From an uncultured Eubacteriales bacterium (lineage in GTDB: Bacteria; Bacillota; Clostridia; Oscillospirales; CAG-382), in the NCBI GenBank assembly GCA_900548115.1, contig URJL01000066.1, forward strand, positions 1 to 8,422: DNA of 8,422 nt, in the 5' to 3' direction. Shown here in pieces: positions 1 to 6,202 of this stretch; within the stretch, counting starts at the first letter, position 1; every line of letters begins with the position of its first letter. The notes under the pieces were generated by a model, which worked only from the letters and a program-made list of their open reading frames with translations, did no database searches and was not told the DNA's origin. The position numbers and the translations under genes are program-made.

Positions 1-30
1 TGATGCGCGCTCAAGAATAAAGTTTAGGCT

Positions 31-110
31 CAAGCCCTTTTCAAAGGGCTTGCGGATTCCAAAGGCAGAGCCTTTGGTCGCGCCTACGGCGGGTATTGCC
101 GCACCTGCGG
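31..110. repeat. Cluster of small palindromes at left edge
   Basis: Positions 1-230 contain no credible gene. Seen directly: CAAGCCCTTT (31-40) pairs with AAAGGGCTTG (43-52) across a 2-nt loop. CCAAAGGC (59-66) pairs with GCCTTTGG (70-77) across AGA. CCGCA (99-103) pairs with TGCGG (106-110). The octamer ATTGCCGC occurs at 95-102 and again at 116-123, 21 nt apart, the second copy leading into the larger hairpin repeat. None of these stems is followed by a T-run, so they do not look like ordinary terminators. The composition resembles the palindromic mosaic at the right end. I infer dispersed intergenic repeat DNA, cut by the window edge. Confidence 0.6.
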
Positions 111-116
111 GGAGCA

Positions 117-193
117 TTGCCGCGAAGTTGCATTCCGATGGTCGGAATGCAGCTTCGCCTTACCCCTGTTATGTAACATAAAATCCGGATGCG
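117..193 (+). repeat. Dispersed hairpin repeat, copy A
   Basis: The unit begins TTGCCG and contains a 17-bp stem: 122-138 pairs with 142-158 around a TGG loop (139-141). All pairs are Watson-Crick except one T-G wobble at 128:152. A second palindrome follows, TTATGT (169-174) and ACATAA (176-181) around one base, and the unit ends near GGATGCG (187-193). A homologous unit in the same orientation lies at 8021-8098, with the same loop, stem length and second palindrome. No open frame or transposase accompanies it. It behaves like a REP- or MITE-like non-coding element. Whether it acts as DNA or RNA cannot be told from the sequence. Confidence 0.8.
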
Positions 194-235
194 CAGCGGC
201 AAGTCTTGCGGACGGGACGTATCTTCGCCAAGCGC

Positions 236-264
236 TTGACAAAACGCTCCATCCATGGTACAAT
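236..264 (+). promoter_or_regulatory. Sigma-A promoter of the PHP gene
   Basis: A perfect -35 TTGACA (236-241) and a -10 TACAAT (259-264) are separated by 17 bp, which is close to the sigma-A consensus. Transcription would start near 271, giving a leader of about 80 nt before the GTG at 352. A 10-bp perfect palindrome, CAAGCGCTTG (229-238), overlaps the -35 box and could be an operator half, although nothing else supports that. Near the end of the leader a small hairpin (CGCTT 325-329 with AAGCG 333-337) sits just before the ribosome binding site. Confidence 0.8.
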
Positions 265-351
265 ACCGTTACCAATACAGTCTTTATGTAAGAAATTTTT
301 ACAAAATGTGTTTTTCTGAAAATACGCTTTTGAAGCGGAAAGGATAGAATC

Positions 352-1077
352 GTGTCGGAATATTTATACGAGACCCATCTGCACACCAAGCAAGGCTCTG
401 CCTGCGGCAGTGTGAGCGGGGCGGACATGGCGGATTATTACAAATCGCTCGGATATGACGGAATCTTTGTTACCGATCATTTTCTCAACGGCAACTGCAC
501 CACCGACGCGTCGCTCCCGTATGAGAAGCGGATCGAAATCTTCTGTTCGGGTTACGAAAGCGCCAAGGCGCGCGGCGACGAGATCGGGCTCTCGGTCTTT
601 TTCGGTGTGGAATATTCGCACGTACACGGTAACCATTTTCTGCTGTACGGCATCGACAAGGCTTTTTTGCTTGCCCATCCCGAAATTTTGTCGATCGGTA
701 TGCGCGAGGTCTGCGACCTTGTCCACTCGGTCGGCGGCATTGTGATTCAGGCACACCCGTTCCGCGAGGCGGCGTATGTCACCGAATTTTGCCTTTTGCC
801 GCACAGCTGCGACGGTGTTGAAATTTTTAACGCCTGCAACATTCCCGAAGCCAACGTCATGGCACGTCTTTATGCCGGACATTACGCCCTTCCCTTGTCG
901 GCGGGCAGCGATATTCATCACAAGCCCTTTTCGGGGGCGCTCGGCTCGGTGGCAAGCGAAGAAAAAATACACGGCGAAAAGGATTTTATCCGTCTGTTCC
1001 GTGAGGGAAAAATATTCCCGCGCCGTGTGATCCTTTCGGAGGACGGTCTTACCCGCCTGCGTGAAGAAAAACTGTGA
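352..1077 (+). CDS. PHP-domain metal-dependent phosphoesterase
   Basis: The 241-residue protein carries the ordered metal-ligand motifs of the PHP superfamily (polymerase and histidinol phosphatase type): HLH at residues 9-11, TDH at 41-43, GVEYSH at 85-90, QAHPFR at 133-138, GVEIFN at 155-160 and GSDIHH at 185-190. Such proteins bind two or three metal ions and hydrolyse phosphoesters, acting on sugar phosphates, nucleotides or histidinol phosphate. The substrate here cannot be assigned. It is a stand-alone PHP domain of usual length, without polymerase or helix-hairpin-helix additions, no signal peptide is visible, and it is probably cytoplasmic. The GTG start is chosen because AAAGGA (339-344) lies 7 nt upstream and the HxH motif begins only eight residues later. 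It appears to be a single-gene transcript, with a promoter at 236-264 and a hairpin terminator at 1085-1109. Confidence 0.85.
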   Translation: MSEYLYETHLHTKQGSACGSVSGADMADYYKSLGYDGIFVTDHFLNGNCTTDASLPYEKRIEIFCSGYESAKARGDEIGLSVFFGVEYSHVHGNHFLLYGIDKAFLLAHPEILSIGMREVCDLVHSVGGIVIQAHPFREAAYVTEFCLLPHSCDGVEIFNACNIPEANVMARLYAGHYALPLSAGSDIHHKPFSGALGSVASEEKIHGEKDFIRLFREGKIFPRRVILSEDGLTRLREEKL

Positions 1078-1084
1078 AAAACGT

Positions 1085-1109
1085 AAAAACGGTATAAAAG
1101 CCGTTTTTT
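1085..1109 (+). terminator. Intrinsic terminator after PHP gene
   Basis: AAAAACGG (1085-1092) pairs with CCGTTTTT (1101-1108) around an 8-nt loop, and the right arm runs into six T residues. It lies 7 nt after the stop codon of the PHP gene. It is only moderately strong because the stem has just three G-C pairs. It ends 37 nt before the next gene's ATG, so some read-through into the transporter gene is possible. Confidence 0.65.
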
Positions 1110-1146
1110 CATTTAAAACAAACCCAAAATCAAGGAGGTAACGAGT

Positions 1147-1752
1147 ATGAGAAGCTCTTACGGAAACAGACAAACACAAAAAGTCAACCGCATGACGGTC
1201 ATGGCACTTTTGACCGCGGCAGTTGTTGCCCTTCAGATCATTTGTACCTTCATTAAATTCGGTCCGTTTTCCATCACGCTTGCTCTTACGCCGATTTTGG
1301 TCGGCGGTGCGCTTTACGGCGTCGGTGCGGGAGCTTTTCTCGGCGGCGTTTTCGGCGCGGTCGTATTGCTTACGGGCATTGCCGGCTGGGACGGCGGAAC
1401 GGTTTTGTTTTTGATGGGACAAAACTGGTTTGCAACGATGCTCATCTGCCTTTTGAAGGGTATCGCGGCGGGCGCTGCGGCGGCAGCGGTCTATAAAGCC
1501 GTTTCGAAGAAGAACGCTCTTGCGGCATCGGTTGCGGCAAGCGCCGTTTGCCCGATCGTCAACACGGGGATCTTTGTCGCCATGATGGCGCTTTTCTTCA
1601 TGCCGATCCTTGCGGCATGGTCGGACGGCGCCAATATGATCTATTATATTCTCTTCGGTCTTTGCGGTCTGAATTTTGTTGCCGAGCTTTGCGTGAATTT
1701 GGTTCTTTCCACTGTAATCAACCGCATTGTCACGGTTCGCGAAAAGCAATAA
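1147..1752 (+). CDS. ECF transporter S component, probably for pantothenate
   Basis: This 201-residue protein is very hydrophobic, with about six membrane segments (roughly residues 16-36, 41-59, 61-80, 94-116, 124-153 and 166-193) and short polar loops. That is the size and fold of energy-coupling-factor substrate-binding (S) subunits. The first segment has overlapping AxxxA spacings (A20, A24, A28), the motif S components use to dock onto the shared EcfT subunit. The energising ATPases and EcfT are not in the window, as expected for group II ECF systems. The start is fixed by AAGGAGGT (1132-1139), 7 nt before ATG. The gene lies 36 nt upstream of a pantothenate kinase on the same strand, so pantothenate is the most likely substrate (a PanT-type role). 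That specificity is inferred from context, and another vitamin or precursor is possible. No convincing promoter of its own is visible. Confidence 0.8.
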   Translation: MRSSYGNRQTQKVNRMTVMALLTAAVVALQIICTFIKFGPFSITLALTPILVGGALYGVGAGAFLGGVFGAVVLLTGIAGWDGGTVLFLMGQNWFATMLICLLKGIAAGAAAAAVYKAVSKKNALAASVAASAVCPIVNTGIFVAMMALFFMPILAAWSDGANMIYYILFGLCGLNFVAELCVNLVLSTVINRIVTVREKQ

Positions 1753-1788
1753 CCGATTTCAACCCGATATCTTAAGGAGAATACGGAC

Positions 1789-2637
1789 ATGTCCATCATC
1801 ATCGGAATCGACGTCGGCGGAAGCACGACCAAGATCGTCGGCTTTGACCGCGAAAAAAATATGATTCATCCCCTGACCGTAAAGGCAAACGACCCGATCG
1901 CGTCGAGCTACGGCGCGTTCGGAAAATTCACCTCGCAAAACGGCATCGAGATCGCGGATATCGAGAAAATTTCCATGACGGGCGTCGGTTCGGCGGCGAT
2001 CGAAGAAGGTCTTTTCGGCATTCCGACCGAGCATGTCAGCGAATTCAACGCCATCGGTCTCGGCGGACTGTATCTTTCGGGGCTTTCCGAAGCCATCATC
2101 GTCAGCATGGGCACCGGTACGGCGATCGTCCACGCCAAACGCGGCGGCATCATCGAGTATATGGGCGGTACGGGCGTCGGCGGCGGTACGCTTATCGGGC
2201 TTTCCAAAAAGCTGTTCGGCATTTCACACGTCGATAACATCGTCGAGCTTGCCGCCGACGGCAACATCGACAACGTCGACCTTCGTATAAGCGACATTAC
2301 CAACAAGGATATCCTGCCCGGACTCTCCTCCAAGCTCACCGCATCCAACTTCGGCAAGGTGTCGGATGTTGCGACAAGAAGCGATATAGCGCTTGGTCTT
2401 TTCAATCTGATCTTCGAATCGATCGGCATGCTTGCAATCTTCGCCGCCCGCGCGCGCGGACTCAAGGACATTGTTCTGACGGGAAATCTTGCCGTCGTGC
2501 CGCAGGCGAAAACCACTTTTGATGTATTGAATCGGATGTTCGGCATGAATTTTATCATGCCCGAAAACAAACAGTACGCCACCGTTATCGGAACGGCGCT
2601 CAAGCAGTTTGAAAAAAACGACGGAGGGTGCCTATAA
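1789..2637 (+). CDS. coaW: Type II pantothenate kinase
   Basis: The product (282 residues) phosphorylates pantothenate with ATP, the first and usually rate-setting step of coenzyme A synthesis, in the cytoplasm. Signatures of the type II (eukaryote-like, ASKHA-fold) family are visible: the N-terminal phosphate loop GIDVGGSTTKI (residues 6-16), SEFNAIG (84-90) whose Glu85 matches the catalytic acid, the second phosphate motif SMGTGT (106-111), the Gly-rich GGTGVGGGT (126-134) and the adenosine-site motif VLTGN (229-233). The length fits the Staphylococcus and Bacillus enzymes (about 265-285). AAGGAG (1774-1779) lies 9 nt before ATG. It follows an ECF S component by 36 nt, so uptake and phosphorylation of the vitamin are probably co-expressed. 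Type II enzymes are often insensitive to CoA feedback, but this cannot be judged here. The gene ends 15 nt before the two-way terminator. Confidence 0.92.
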   Translation: MSIIIGIDVGGSTTKIVGFDREKNMIHPLTVKANDPIASSYGAFGKFTSQNGIEIADIEKISMTGVGSAAIEEGLFGIPTEHVSEFNAIGLGGLYLSGLSEAIIVSMGTGTAIVHAKRGGIIEYMGGTGVGGGTLIGLSKKLFGISHVDNIVELAADGNIDNVDLRISDITNKDILPGLSSKLTASNFGKVSDVATRSDIALGLFNLIFESIGMLAIFAARARGLKDIVLTGNLAVVPQAKTTFDVLNRMFGMNFIMPENKQYATVIGTALKQFEKNDGGCL

Positions 2638-2652
2638 AGGCATATCTCCGGT

Positions 2653-2688
2653 AAAAGAGTTGGGGAGCAAAAGCTCCCCAACTCTTTT
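2653..2688. terminator. Bidirectional terminator between coaW and sigG
   Basis: AAAAGAGTTGGGGAGC (2653-2668) pairs perfectly with GCTCCCCAACTCTTTT (2673-2688) around an AAAA loop, giving a 16-bp stem. Read on the plus strand it ends in TTTTT after coaW. Read on the minus strand it ends in TTTT after sigG. The two genes converge here, so one hairpin can stop both transcripts. Its outermost pair uses position 2688, which is also the last base of the sigG stop codon. Confidence 0.93.
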
Positions 2689-3461
2689 TATATCTGCTTT
2701 CGTATCCGCTCGAGCGCGCCCTTTTCCAGTCTTGACACCTGTGCCTGACTGATGTGGATTTCCTTTGCCACCTCCATCTGCGTTTTGCCCTCGTAAAAGC
2801 GCAATTCGATGATGTTGCGCTCACGCGGGGAAAGAGTTCGGATGGCTTCGGAAAGGGCGATGCTTTCAAGCCAGCTTTCGTCGGTATTTTTGGTGTCGCG
2901 GATCTGATCCATCACATAGACCGAATCGCCGTTTTCCGAAAAAACCGGCTCATAAAGCGAGATCGGATCGACAATGGCGTCAAGCGCATTGACGACCTCC
3001 TCCTTTTCCGCCCCCAGCTCCTTGGCGATCTCCTCAATCTTCGGTTCACGCCCGAGCTTTGCCGAAAGCTCCTCTTTCTTTTGGAGCGATTTGTACGCAA
3101 GGTCGCGCACGCTGCGTGAGACGCGGATCACATTGTTGTCGCGCAGATACCGCCGCAGCTCGCCGACGATCATGGGGACGGCGTAGGTGCTGAACTGCAC
3201 GTTCAGCGTGATATCAAAGTTGTCGATCGCCTTGATCAGCCCGATACAGCCGATCTGAAAAAGATCGTCCACGTTTTCCCCGCGGGAGGAAAAACGCTTG
3301 ATCACGCTCAGGACCAGCTTTAAATTGCCGCGGATCAGCTCGTCCCGCGCCGCCTCGTCACCCTCCTTTACCCGTTTTAACAATACCTCTTTTTCCTTTG
3401 CCGAAAGAACCGTAAGCTTTGCCGTATTGACCCCGCATATTTCCACTTTTCCGCTTTGCAT
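2688..3461 (-). CDS. sigG: Forespore-specific RNA polymerase sigma factor SigG
   Basis: This 257-residue sigma-70 family protein directs RNA polymerase to late forespore genes during endospore formation. The N-terminal block KVEICGVNTAKL (residues 5-16) is characteristic of SigG. Region 2 spans about residues 41-110: RGNLKLVLSVIKRF, then DDLFQIGCIGL, then FSTYAVPMIVGELRRYLRDN, which carries -10 contacts. Region 3 follows, and region 4.2 has a helix-turn-helix at about 227-251 (TQMEVAKEIHISQAQVSRLE). The length matches Bacillus subtilis SigG (260). AAGGAAGG lies about 8 nt upstream of the ATG. The gene is not next to spoIIGA or sigE, as it would be in Bacillus; its upstream neighbour is a divergent hydrolase-like gene. 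The residue matching Asn45 of the Bacillus protein, linked to CsfB/Gin anti-sigma binding, is Arg44 here by my alignment from memory. Confidence 0.95.
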   Translation of the reverse strand: MQSGKVEICGVNTAKLTVLSAKEKEVLLKRVKEGDEAARDELIRGNLKLVLSVIKRFSSRGENVDDLFQIGCIGLIKAIDNFDITLNVQFSTYAVPMIVGELRRYLRDNNVIRVSRSVRDLAYKSLQKKEELSAKLGREPKIEEIAKELGAEKEEVVNALDAIVDPISLYEPVFSENGDSVYVMDQIRDTKNTDESWLESIALSEAIRTLSPRERNIIELRFYEGKTQMEVAKEIHISQAQVSRLEKGALERIRKQI

Positions 3462-3497
3462 AACCGTGCCTTCCTTTTCGGTCGATTGTCATACAAA

Positions 3498-3527
3498 GAG
3501 TATTGCCCTTTTTTCGGCTCGCCATTC
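3498..3527 (-). promoter_or_regulatory. Candidate sigma-F/sigma-G promoter of sigG
   Basis: On the minus strand GAATG (3527-3523) fits the -35 pattern of forespore sigma factors (G-H-A-T-R). GGCAATACTC (3507-3498) fits the sigma-F -10 pattern GGnRAnAnTW at all but its last base, with 15 bp between the two. An overlapping reading for sigma-G, AATACTC 18 bp downstream of GAATG, keeps only part of the CATnnTA box. A start near 3490 would give a leader of about 29 nt with the ribosome binding site in it. In Bacillus sigG is transcribed by sigma-F and then by sigma-G itself, which makes this plausible. The consensus patterns are recalled from memory and the match is by eye. Confidence 0.45.
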
Positions 3528-3597
3528 GGGCGGGAGACTTGTTTCTCCGTCGAAGAAGAAAAGAGTTCCGAAAAATGCAAACGATCCGTTTTTTCTC

Positions 3598-3626
3598 TTG
3601 ACAAGTGCAAAAAGGCGGAATAAAAT
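3598..3626 (+). promoter_or_regulatory. Sigma-A promoter of SGNH-like gene
   Basis: TTGACA (3598-3603) and TAAAAT (3621-3626) are spaced by 17 bp, a near-consensus sigma-A promoter. Transcription would begin near 3633, about 58 nt before the GTG start at 3691. It points away from sigG. The promoter is intact although the gene it serves is frameshifted, which suggests either recent damage or a sequencing error. Confidence 0.75.
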
Positions 3627-3690
3627 GAGAGAGAAAAAGTATGAATTTGAGGAAAGCAAGACAAAATAACAAAAAGGAAGATATATTCCC

Positions 3691-4334
3691 GTGAAAAAGA
3701 TACTGCTGCTCGGCGATTCGATCCGCGAAGGATACGATGTTTATGTAAAAAAAGCCTTTTCGGGGCTTTACGATGTGGTCTATCCGTCCGAAAACTGCCG
3801 CTTTTCCTCGTACATCATCCGCAATCTTGCCGACTGGGCGGACGCGCTCGGCTGTGACGGGACACCGCACTTGTTCACCGGAACGCGGGACTTTGGGACG
3901 ATCTGACTCTGTTTGACGGGCTTCGCCACACGCGCCCCGAAATTTATGAGGAAAACATCGACCGCATCGACAAAATGCTGCGTCTTTTGTTCCCGAAGGC
4001 GATTTTTATTTTCGCCACCTCCACCCCCGTTCAGGAAAACCTGTTTGAAAAAAGACGGCACAAGCGCTATAACCGCGACACCGTGTTGTACAACGAAATT
4101 GCCGTGCGCACCCTTGCCCCGCGCGGCGTGATCATCAACGATCTTTATACGCTTTTAAAAGACGCGCCGAGCGAATATCATTCCGACCTTACGCATTATT
4201 ACACCAAAGAAGGCACGCGCCTTATTTCGGACCGTGTGATCGGCGTTATCGCCGACGCGCTTTCCGCAAAGCCCGCGCCCCTTGATTACGACACGCTCTG
4301 CGGCAAGAGCAAAGAAGAAATTTTGGGAATATAA
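3691..4334 (+). pseudogene. SGNH/GDSL-type hydrolase-like gene, frameshifted
   Basis: Two frames together make one SGNH-fold hydrolase-like protein of about 214 residues. The first frame (GTG 3691 to TGA 3904-3906) gives MKKILLLGDSIREGY, with the block I serine in GDS. The second frame, open from 3858 to TAA 4332-4334, continues with LVHRNAGLWDDL (block III region) and then IFATSTPV, and ends with SDLTHYYTKEG, whose Asp and His fit the catalytic block V. The join must fall between 3858 and about 3878 and is explained by one missing base (or two extra). No slippery homopolymer is present there. Relatives, as I recall them, have VHWN where this reads VHRN, so a further substitution is possible. 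Esterase, deacetylase or lipase roles occur in the superfamily, and the substrate is unknown. AAAAAGGAAG (3671-3680) is the ribosome binding site. A sequencing error would restore a normal gene. Confidence 0.75.
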
Positions 4335-4386
4335 AGGAAAAACACGGAAATACACGTAAATAATTGATGAATTTCGTTTTTGCCGA

Positions 4387-4414
4387 TTGAAATGCGTGAA
4401 AAAAAGTGTATAAT
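4387..4414 (+). promoter_or_regulatory. Sigma-A promoter of DUF1858-trmK-nif3-rqcH unit
   Basis: TTGAAA (4387-4392) and a perfect TATAAT (4409-4414) are separated by 16 bp. The start would be near 4421, leaving a leader of about 36 nt with GGAGG (4442-4446) before the ATG at 4457. No other strong promoter is visible before rqcH ends, so this may serve all four genes. No terminator was found between the preceding hydrolase-like gene and this promoter. Confidence 0.78.
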
Positions 4415-4456
4415 ATAGCTGTAAGAGATTATAAATTGCACGGAGGTACAAGACTC

Positions 4457-4660
4457 ATGAAAGAAATTACAAAGGATACGATCATCGGCGATATTCTCGA
4501 CGCAGAAAAGGATTGCTCGCAGTTCTTTTTGGAGATCGGCATGCATTGCCTCGGCTGTCCTTCGGCACGCGGAGAGACCGTTGCACAGGCTTGTGAGGTT
4601 CACGGCGCCGACGCCGACGAGCTGGTAAGAAAAATCAATGAATATCTTGCCGCAAAGTAA
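4457..4660 (+). CDS. DUF1858 CxxC disulfide-type small protein
   Basis: The 67-residue protein matches the DUF1858 / hybrid-cluster-protein-associated redox disulfide domain. It has an N-terminal amphipathic stretch (KEITKDTIIGDIL), then FFLEIGMHCLGCPSA with the CxxC pair at Cys31 and Cys34, then a helical C-terminus. Cys20 and Cys46 are additional cysteines. Family members are small cytoplasmic proteins found alone or fused to larger redox or metal proteins; a thiol redox or metal-binding role is proposed but not settled. The ATG at 4457 is preferred over an in-frame GTG at 4406 because GGAGG (4442-4446) lies 10 nt upstream and the earlier codon overlaps the promoter. Its last 23 nt overlap the start of trmK, so the two are probably translationally coupled. 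It is the first gene of the unit. Confidence 0.85.
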   Translation: MKEITKDTIIGDILDAEKDCSQFFLEIGMHCLGCPSARGETVAQACEVHGADADELVRKINEYLAAK

Positions 4661-5402
4661 GGCTCATATCGGAAAACGGCTCGAAACGGCGGCAGAAATT
4701 GCCGCCGTTCGTTTGTCCGGGGAAGAAAACATCCCGCTTTGCGGGATCGACGTCGGGACCGACCATGCCTATCTTCCGATCTTGCTTGTCGAAAAATACG
4801 GCTTTTCGCACATGACCGCCTGCGACATCAACGAAGGTCCGTGCGAAACGGCGCGGAAAAACATACATGAGGCGGGAAAAGACTTTTCCGAGCGTATCGA
4901 CGTTGTCCGCACCGACGGACTCTCCGGGCTTTCGGAGGTCTTCTGCAACCGTATCACGATCGCCGGCATGGGCGGCGAACTTATCCGCGACATTTTGCGG
5001 CGCGCCGATTTTCTTCTCGACGAAAAACACCGCGGGAAGATTCTTTTTGTTCTTCAGCCCCAATCGCGGGCGCATCTGTTGCGCGACTATCTTTTCGGCG
5101 CGGGCTATCGCATCGAGCGCGACACACTTTGCGAGGACGGCGGGAAGATCTATCCCGTCCTCTCGGCGGTCTATGACGGCACGGCGCGGGAGGAATCCGA
5201 GCTTTGCCGTTATTTCGGCAGCGAAATGCCGCGTTTGCGCGGGGAGCTTTTTGCGCGCGACTTTCTTTCGAAATATGCCCGACTGAAGCAAAACAGCCGT
5301 GCCCGCGGCGGAAAATGCGAGGGACGCAACGCCGCCGTCCATGCGCGCGAGGAAAAGCTTCTTTCGGAAATGGAACAATACTTAAAGGAGAATCCGCTAT
5401 GA
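4638..5402 (+). CDS. trmK: tRNA (adenine(22)-N(1))-methyltransferase
   Basis: The 254-residue protein is a class I S-adenosylmethionine methyltransferase of the TrmK family, which makes N1-methyladenosine at position 22 in the D-loop of some bacterial tRNAs. Seen in order: KRLETAAE (residues 13-20), the SAM motif I GIDVGTDHAYLP (36-47), the acidic motif DINEGP (63-68), RTDGL (91-95), the motif IV ITIAGMGGELI (106-116), LQPQ (139-142) and EDGGKIYPVL (166-175). The C-terminal third is Arg- and Lys-rich and predicted helical, fitting the tRNA-binding coiled coil. Length is close to the Bacillus protein. The start lies inside the DUF1858 gene and has only a weak upstream AAG-type site, so coupling to upstream translation is likely. 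Its stop overlaps the next gene as ATGA. The trmK-nif3 order is common in Firmicutes. Confidence 0.92.
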   Translation: MNILPQSKAHIGKRLETAAEIAAVRLSGEENIPLCGIDVGTDHAYLPILLVEKYGFSHMTACDINEGPCETARKNIHEAGKDFSERIDVVRTDGLSGLSEVFCNRITIAGMGGELIRDILRRADFLLDEKHRGKILFVLQPQSRAHLLRDYLFGAGYRIERDTLCEDGGKIYPVLSAVYDGTAREESELCRYFGSEMPRLRGELFARDFLSKYARLKQNSRARGGKCEGRNAAVHAREEKLLSEMEQYLKENPL

Positions 5403-6172
5403 CGATTCGGGAAATCGACGCTTATATGAGCAATTGGGCGAAACCCTCTTATTCGGCAAGCTGGGATAACGACGGCATTATGCTGTGTCTCGACCGCGAC
5501 CGCGAGATCACGCACGTGACCGTGGCGCTCGAGATCAACGAGGAGGTGATCTCCGCCGCCGTTAAAAACGGCTCGGAGCTGATTATTACACACCATCCTT
5601 TCATTTTTTATCCGATCAAGCGCATCGACGGAGCGCAGGGGTCGGAGGGCGAATATCTTCACGACCTTTTGAAATACGGCATTTCGGTGCTGTCGTATCA
5701 CACGCGTCTTGACTGCGCCGCGGGCGGCGTCAACGACGCCTTGTGCGAAAAGCTTTCGCTTTCGTACGTAAAGCCCTTCGGCGAGGGCGAAGCACCCATG
5801 GGACGTGTGGGAATTCTGCCGCAGGAGACCGACGAACACCGTCTTGCGGAATACGTCAAAGCGCGGCTCGGCTGCGGCACCATGCGCTGTGTCCCGGTCG
5901 GGAAAAAGCACATTTCCCGTGTTGCGGTCCTCGGCGGAAGCGGAAAAGACGAGCTCTTCGAGGCGGCAAAGGTTGCCGACGCTTTCATCACCGCCGATCT
6001 TACCCACAATGCCTTCATCACGGCAAAGGAGCTTTTGCTCTTTGCGATGGATGCGGGGCATTATCACACTGAAAATCCCATTGTCGACACAATCGCCGCG
6101 CGTCTGCGCGATATGTTCCCCGTTCTCACGGTGGATACGGCAGATGTCGGCAGTCCTTTCACCTTGATGTAA
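5399..6172 (+). CDS. Nif3-like dinuclear metal center protein (YqfO type)
   Basis: The 257-residue product belongs to the NIF3 / YbgI / YqfO family, which assembles as a hexameric ring with a two-metal site in each subunit. The ligands are visible: THHPFIF (residues 64-70, His65 and His66), YHTRLD (100-105, Asp105) and GHYHTE (220-225, His221 and Glu225). The usual N-terminal WDNxG motif appears as WDNDGIM (22-28). Bacterial members have been linked to GTP cyclohydrolase-like activity, but the true function is uncertain. The protein is of the short form, without the extra PII-like middle domain of Bacillus YqfO. The ATG at 5399 is chosen because AAGGAG (5385-5390) lies 8 nt upstream and it overlaps the trmK stop by 4 nt. 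An upstream in-frame extension would lie wholly within trmK and is not needed. Confidence 0.9.
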   Translation: MTIREIDAYMSNWAKPSYSASWDNDGIMLCLDRDREITHVTVALEINEEVISAAVKNGSELIITHHPFIFYPIKRIDGAQGSEGEYLHDLLKYGISVLSYHTRLDCAAGGVNDALCEKLSLSYVKPFGEGEAPMGRVGILPQETDEHRLAEYVKARLGCGTMRCVPVGKKHISRVAVLGGSGKDELFEAAKVADAFITADLTHNAFITAKELLLFAMDAGHYHTENPIVDTIAARLRDMFPVLTVDTADVGSPFTLM

Positions 6173-6202
6173 CACGATACCCACTTTACGGGAGGAAAAT
6201 TC

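Noticed and set aside
1093..1098. TATAAA as a -10 box for the ECF gene
   Set aside because: It lies in the loop of the terminator-like hairpin and has no acceptable -35 box at 16-18 bp upstream.
364..1749. Long open frame on the minus strand opposite the PHP and ECF genes
   Set aside because: It runs across two well-supported plus-strand genes and their terminator, is rich in Arg and Asp in the way antisense frames are, and shows no recognisable motif.
1908..2681. Minus-strand open frame opposite coaW
   Set aside because: It covers the conserved kinase motifs of coaW in antisense, is Pro/Ser-rich, and would run through the perfect terminator.
3858..3906. Programmed ribosomal frameshift in the SGNH-like gene
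   Set aside because: No slippery heptamer, upstream Shine-Dalgarno-like stimulator or downstream stem was seen near the join; an ordinary indel is simpler.
5204..5398. N-terminal extension of the Nif3-like protein
   Set aside because: The extension lies wholly within trmK, is Arg/Cys-rich, and is unneeded because ATG 5399 has a good ribosome binding site and the standard N-terminus.
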